The notes under the pieces were generated by a model that saw nothing but the letters and a program-made list of their open reading frames with translations, had not been told where the DNA came from and did not search any database. DNA of 64,000 bases from Promethearchaeota archaeon (GTDB lineage: Archaea; Asgardarchaeota; Lokiarchaeia; Sigyniarchaeales; SOKP01): NCBI GenBank assembly GCA_016839915.1, contig JAEOTH010000151.1, positions 1-64,000 on the forward strand, in the 5' to 3' direction. The translations under genes and the position numbers were made by a program. Shown one piece after another: positions 60,148 to 64,000 of this stretch. Positions within the stretch are counted from its first letter, which is position 1. Every line of letters begins with the position of its first letter.

Positions 60148-61089
60148 CTAAAGATGATTAATTCTCTTTGTCCTTTTAATTGATAGCTTTATTTTTTGAC
60201 GGTAATAGTAAAATAAACAAGAAAAGATTCTTCTAGCTAATTTTGTTAATACAATACTCGAGGAACCATATTCACGTCTATAAACTTTTATAGGGCATTC
60301 TTTTATTTTAAATCCTGATAATGAAATTTTTAAAATTTGCTCCGTACAAAATGCATATCCATGGTATTTAGTATTATCAAAAATAGGAATTATTCTCCTA
60401 TTAAATGCACGAAATCCCGTTTGATTATTCATTATTTTTGGACCAAAAAATATTTGTATCAGTTTTTCTACGAGAACTTCTCCTAATCTAGTTAATATTG
60501 GTAGTTTATAAAAATATGTCCCTTTGTATCTTGAACCTATTGTATAATCAAATTCCCCATCAAATATTGGTTTAACTAGATTAAAGATATCATCAGAACT
60601 ATGTTGACCATCTGAATCCATAGTTACAATAATATCTCCCTTCGCATTTTTTATTCCTGATATGATTGCGTGCCCATAACCTCGATTCGTTTTATGATTT
60701 ATTAATCTAATCTCTCGTTTTAATTTGACTTTTTCAATTTCTTGTAGACTATTATCCGTTGAATGATCATTAACTACAATAATTTCTATTGAGTTATTAT
60801 AAGGAAGATTCTCTAAAATTGGTTTTATTGTCTTCTCTTCGTTATACATTGGTAAGACAATCGATAAAAGGACCTGATCTTCTTTAATCTTAAAATTGTC
60901 GATGTAATTATACAAATCTTGATAAATATCTTCTGTAACAATACCTTTTGTTTCTGATTTATTTGACAAGGTTCTTATTTTCCTTTTTGTACTGAGAGTT
61001 TTCAAAAACAAGGCGCCTTTTATTGGTTCTCTAGTTTTCCATGTTAAGTTTTTTGTCAAGATATTTAGATAAATATTGATATTATACAA
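60148..61089 (-). CDS. Glycosyltransferase family 2 (dolichyl-phosphate mannose synthase-like)
   Basis: LSIVLPMYNEEKTIKPILENLPYNNSIEIIVVNDHSTDNSLQEIEK; RGYGHAIISGIKNAKGDIIVTMDSDGQH; NNQTGFRAFNRRI. Confidence 0.92.
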   Translation of the reverse strand: MYNINIYLNILTKNLTWKTREPIKGALFLKTLSTKRKIRTLSNKSETKGIVTEDIYQDLYNYIDNFKIKEDQVLLSIVLPMYNEEKTIKPILENLPYNNSIEIIVVNDHSTDNSLQEIEKVKLKREIRLINHKTNRGYGHAIISGIKNAKGDIIVTMDSDGQHSSDDIFNLVKPIFDGEFDYTIGSRYKGTYFYKLPILTRLGEVLVEKLIQIFFGPKIMNNQTGFRAFNRRIIPIFDNTKYHGYAFCTEQILKISLSGFKIKECPIKVYRREYGSSSIVLTKLARRIFSCLFYYYRQKIKLSIKRTKRINHL

Positions 61090-61206
61090 TTTAAAATTTA
61101 TTTAATTATTAAATTTTTAAATCATATCAATTTTTAAAGTAGTAATAACTTAATTTGAACCATTTAAATATTATATTATCTAACTTGGAAAGTTTCCTAG
61201 TAATAT

Positions 61207-62178
61207 TCATCTTTTTGATGAATCTTTGACTTGCCATTGATATTGGTTTATTAATCCTTGATCAATATCAATTTTAGGATTGTAATTTAGAACCCTTTTT
61301 GCTTTATTTATATTAGAATGTGTAATATCAACATCTCCTTGTTGTTTATCAATAAATTTAACCTTTTCTTCTTTTTTTGTTATTTTATACATTTTGTTAA
61401 CCAAATTTTTGACACTGATTGGATTTGAAAATCCTAAATTAAAGGTCTCTCCATTTGAAGCTTCAGTTTCACAAACTAATATTAATCCATTTATAATGTC
61501 TGAAATGTATGTAAAATCTCTAAGTTGTTCTCCATTGCCATATATTATTATCTCTTTATCTTTAAGCATAAGACTGTAAAATTTTCTTATCGCCATATCT
61601 GGACGCCCTCTTGGCCCGTAAACAGTATAAAATCTCAATGAGGTAATCGGTAATTTATATTCTCGATAATAATAATTGGCATAGATTTCTCCACATAATT
61701 TTGATATAGAATATGGTGAAATGGGACTTTTTGGATGTTCCTCATCACAAGGTGTATATACTGGATTTCCATATACCGATGAGGATGAAGAATATACTAC
61801 TTTTTGAAGATTATTTTGTTTTAAAGCATATTCAAATATATTAACTGTGCTTAAAATATTATTTTGCGTGACTTCAGCAGCATTATCAATTGAATATCTT
61901 ACACCTGCCTGAGCCGCAAGATGGAAAATATAATCAACTTCTGGCTGAATTTTATTGTAAATTGATTTATTTGTTAGATCACCTCTAATTAAAATAAAAT
62001 CCTTTTTATTTTGATAATTATTGGTTATCTCTTCCAATTGTTCTTCTTTACCCAGATAATACTCATTAAAATTATCAATCAATATCAAAAAATTATTGTT
62101 TTTCAACAATATTTCTGTCAAATGGGAACCGATAAAACCAGCAGCTCCAGTTATTATAATATGTTTATTTTTTAACAT
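61207..62178 (-). CDS. NAD-dependent epimerase (UDP-glucuronate/UDP-glucose 4-epimerase-like)
   Basis: IIITGAAGFIGSHLTEILLKNNNFLILIDNFNEYY; HLAAQAGVRYSI; YSISKLCGEIYANYYYREYKLPITSLRFYTVYGPRGRPDMAIRKF. Confidence 0.92.
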   Translation of the reverse strand: MLKNKHIIITGAAGFIGSHLTEILLKNNNFLILIDNFNEYYLGKEEQLEEITNNYQNKKDFILIRGDLTNKSIYNKIQPEVDYIFHLAAQAGVRYSIDNAAEVTQNNILSTVNIFEYALKQNNLQKVVYSSSSSVYGNPVYTPCDEEHPKSPISPYSISKLCGEIYANYYYREYKLPITSLRFYTVYGPRGRPDMAIRKFYSLMLKDKEIIIYGNGEQLRDFTYISDIINGLILVCETEASNGETFNLGFSNPISVKNLVNKMYKITKKEEKVKFIDKQQGDVDITHSNINKAKRVLNYNPKIDIDQGLINQYQWQVKDSSKR

Positions 62179-62336
62179 GGTTTAAGATAAATTTTAAATT
62201 AAAATTAATATTCTTTTAATGATAAATATTGAATGCTTAATTAAATCTTTTAACGATTGTTAGAGAATAATCTAAAAAACTAATTTCGCTATAAGTATTG
62301 AATTAATCTAAAAATTGACTAAATACGTTTATTAAA

Positions 62337-64000
62337 ATGAAAATTCGAAATCTTAATTTAAATCTTATAATTTTTAACATAAAAATTAGATTTCACTTGC
62401 TAATAATCCTAATATCTTCTATATCTTTGATTTTTATCTTTCTTAAAATTTTAAATTTTAATCTAATTACAAATATCTCACAAATTGCTTTTTTAGATTC
62501 AATCTTTCATTTATTTGTCTATTTTAGTACGGGGTTTACACTTCTATTTTTACCAAGTTATCCAATTTTTTTTATAATCTTTAAAGATAAAAAATTACGT
62601 TTTTTAGAGAAATTAACTATTACTTTCGTATTTAATTTATCATATTATATAATAATTGGGTTTATTGGATTTTATTTAGGTTTTGCGTTAACTAGATGGT
62701 TTTTTTTCTTTGTTTTAGTTATATCTTACTTTCTAATCATACTTTATATTACTATTATCGACTTTAAAAGGGACAAATTTAATATTTTTAAACAAAGATA
62801 TTCTGCTGATTATAAGGAGAGATTTATTAAACAATTTTCTTTTTTAAATTATCTTAAGAGGTTTAGAATTTCGAATTCAGTGTTATTAATTGTTTTCATA
62901 TTTCTGATTTCTATTTTGAGTATTTTTGGAACAAGCATATTCATAGGAACAGATCCTTGGATGCATATATCAATTATTAAATTTATTACAGATATTAATT
63001 CTCTACCAGTAAATGATTATTTTGGTACTTTTGGTTTTCATATTTTTGGAGCTCTAATCTCTTTCTTTTCAGGAGCTAATATAATCTTAATTCCTAAATT
63101 TTTTATTTATTATACTTTACCAATAATCTCTTTGATAGTGTATAATCTGTTTATGAGAATATTTAGAAACAAAAATTTAGCAATACTAGGTATTTTTATT
63201 TTATCAATTTCATCATTAGGATTTTTGAATATCATGTTCCAGTTTTGGCCTACGAGTTTAGCTTTAATTCAAGGGATAACTTTATTTTTTCTTCTATATA
63301 TAAGATTACAATCTTTTACTCGAGAAAAAGAACCGAGTAAAAAACAGATTTTCTCAGGTTCAGGCATTTTTTATTCCTCATTTATTCTGATTTTTATTAG
63401 TTGCCTTTTAGTCCATTCCTTAATTGCTATGATTTTTTTAGTGTCTTTCCTATGGGTTTATTTAATTTACTTTGTAAAAAGTTATCGAAGAGGTAATGAT
63501 ATTATATTACTAGGTGTATGTTTATGCATTTTTTTCATTTTCTATTTCTTAAACATAAGTACAGGGCATTTCATCGTATTTAATAAAATAGGTGGGATTC
63601 CATGGTACTATATTTTATTTGGGATTTTAATCATTGGAACAATGGAAGTATTAGTGCTTTTGCACTATCGAAAGTCGATGATTTTCACGAAAGGAAGATA
63701 TTCTTTAATTATTACGGGAAAAAAACACAAAAATTTGAAAAAAATAGAAGATAAGTTTATACTACCTCTTGTTTTTATTCTAGTTATTGTTTTTATCTGT
63801 GGTTTCACGATTCTGAATATCCTTTTCTTTAAATTTGAGTTGATAAGCATCTTTACGGGAATAGAAATATTAATTATATGCTCATTTGGGATTTGGGGAT
63901 TATTTGTTTTCCAATTCAAGCCTAGAGGAAAACCCTTATTCCTTTGGGGATTAGCATTAGGTATTATTCTACTAGTGGGTTTCTTATTTGATTTCCTCAC
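62337..64000 (+). CDS. Polytopic membrane protein, possible GT-C-type glycosyltransferase, truncated by window edge
   Basis: Open frame from ATG at 62337 to the window end: many hydrophobic helices and a GTDPWMHISIIKFITDINSLPVNDYFGTFGFHIFGALISFFSG segment. Not in the ORF track because it has no stop. Confidence 0.7.
   Translation, partial: MKIRNLNLNLIIFNIKIRFHLLIILISSISLIFIFLKILNFNLITNISQIAFLDSIFHLFVYFSTGFTLLFLPSYPIFFIIFKDKKLRFLEKLTITFVFNLSYYIIIGFIGFYLGFALTRWFFFFVLVISYFLIILYITIIDFKRDKFNIFKQRYSADYKERFIKQFSFLNYLKRFRISNSVLLIVFIFLISILSIFGTSIFIGTDPWMHISIIKFITDINSLPVNDYFGTFGFHIFGALISFFSGANIILIPKFFIYYTLPIISLIVYNLFMRIFRNKNLAILGIFILSISSLGFLNIMFQFWPTSLALIQGITLFFLLYIRLQSFTREKEPSKKQIFSGSGIFYSSFILIFISCLLVHSLIAMIFLVSFLWVYLIYFVKSYRRGNDIILLGVCLCIFFIFYFLNISTGHFIVFNKIGGIPWYYILFGILIIGTMEVLVLLHYRKSMIFTKGRYSLIITGKKHKNLKKIEDKFILPLVFILVIVFICGFTILNILFFKFELISIFTGIEILIICSFGIWGLFVFQFKPRGKPLFLWGLALGIILLVGFLFDFL

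Noticed and set aside
63665-64000. Minus-strand ORF 63665..64000
   Set aside because: Antisense shadow of the long plus-strand membrane protein 62337..64000; low-complexity basic sequence.
1-64000. tRNA, rRNA, CRISPR array, transposase or prophage
   Set aside because: None was recognised by eye. No regularly spaced repeats, cloverleaf-like segments or transposase/integrase motifs were found; a tRNAscan-SE/CRISPR search is still needed.

Overview
This is a low-GC archaeal window. The gene content best fits an Asgard/Lokiarchaeia-type genome: archaeal PheS/PheT, archaeal PPAT, a DUF1512-like protein and a protein with repeated UBC/RWD-like domains plus a treble-clef zinc domain. No database search was possible, so the lineage is inference. 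About 0-11.7 kb is mostly housekeeping: an aldehyde:ferredoxin oxidoreductase running off the left edge, a DUF1512-like protein, PPAT, PheS-PheT-chorismate mutase, and a bacterial-type RNase PH. About 11.7-64 kb is a large mosaic surface-glycan locus. It contains many GT2/GT4 glycosyltransferases, about ten SAM methyltransferases, SDR epimerases/dehydratases, a CDP-sugar set (RfbF/RfbG/RfbC-like/C-methyltransferase), a flippase, a PAPS-forming set (RHH-Sat-AP superfamily-CysC), and a heptose set with its own transketolase, transaldolase and ribulose-phosphate epimerase (plus GmhA, GmhB, HddA). It is interrupted by ileS and the UBC/RWD-zinc gene. Main leads: (1) a protein of four UBC/RWD-like repeats lacking catalytic Cys, ending in a C4HC3 Prok-RING-like zinc domain; (2) a heptose pathway encoded with its sedoheptulose-7-P supply enzymes and a PfkB/HldE-like protein that has lost its GAGD motif; (3) two paralogous fusions of a ParB-like 'IGRDG...RHKKWMDF' domain to a methyltransferase; (4) a decayed rfbF relic keeping both gene ends but not the middle; (5) several homopolymer-associated frameshifts that may be assembly errors. 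No tRNA, rRNA, CRISPR or transposase was recognised.
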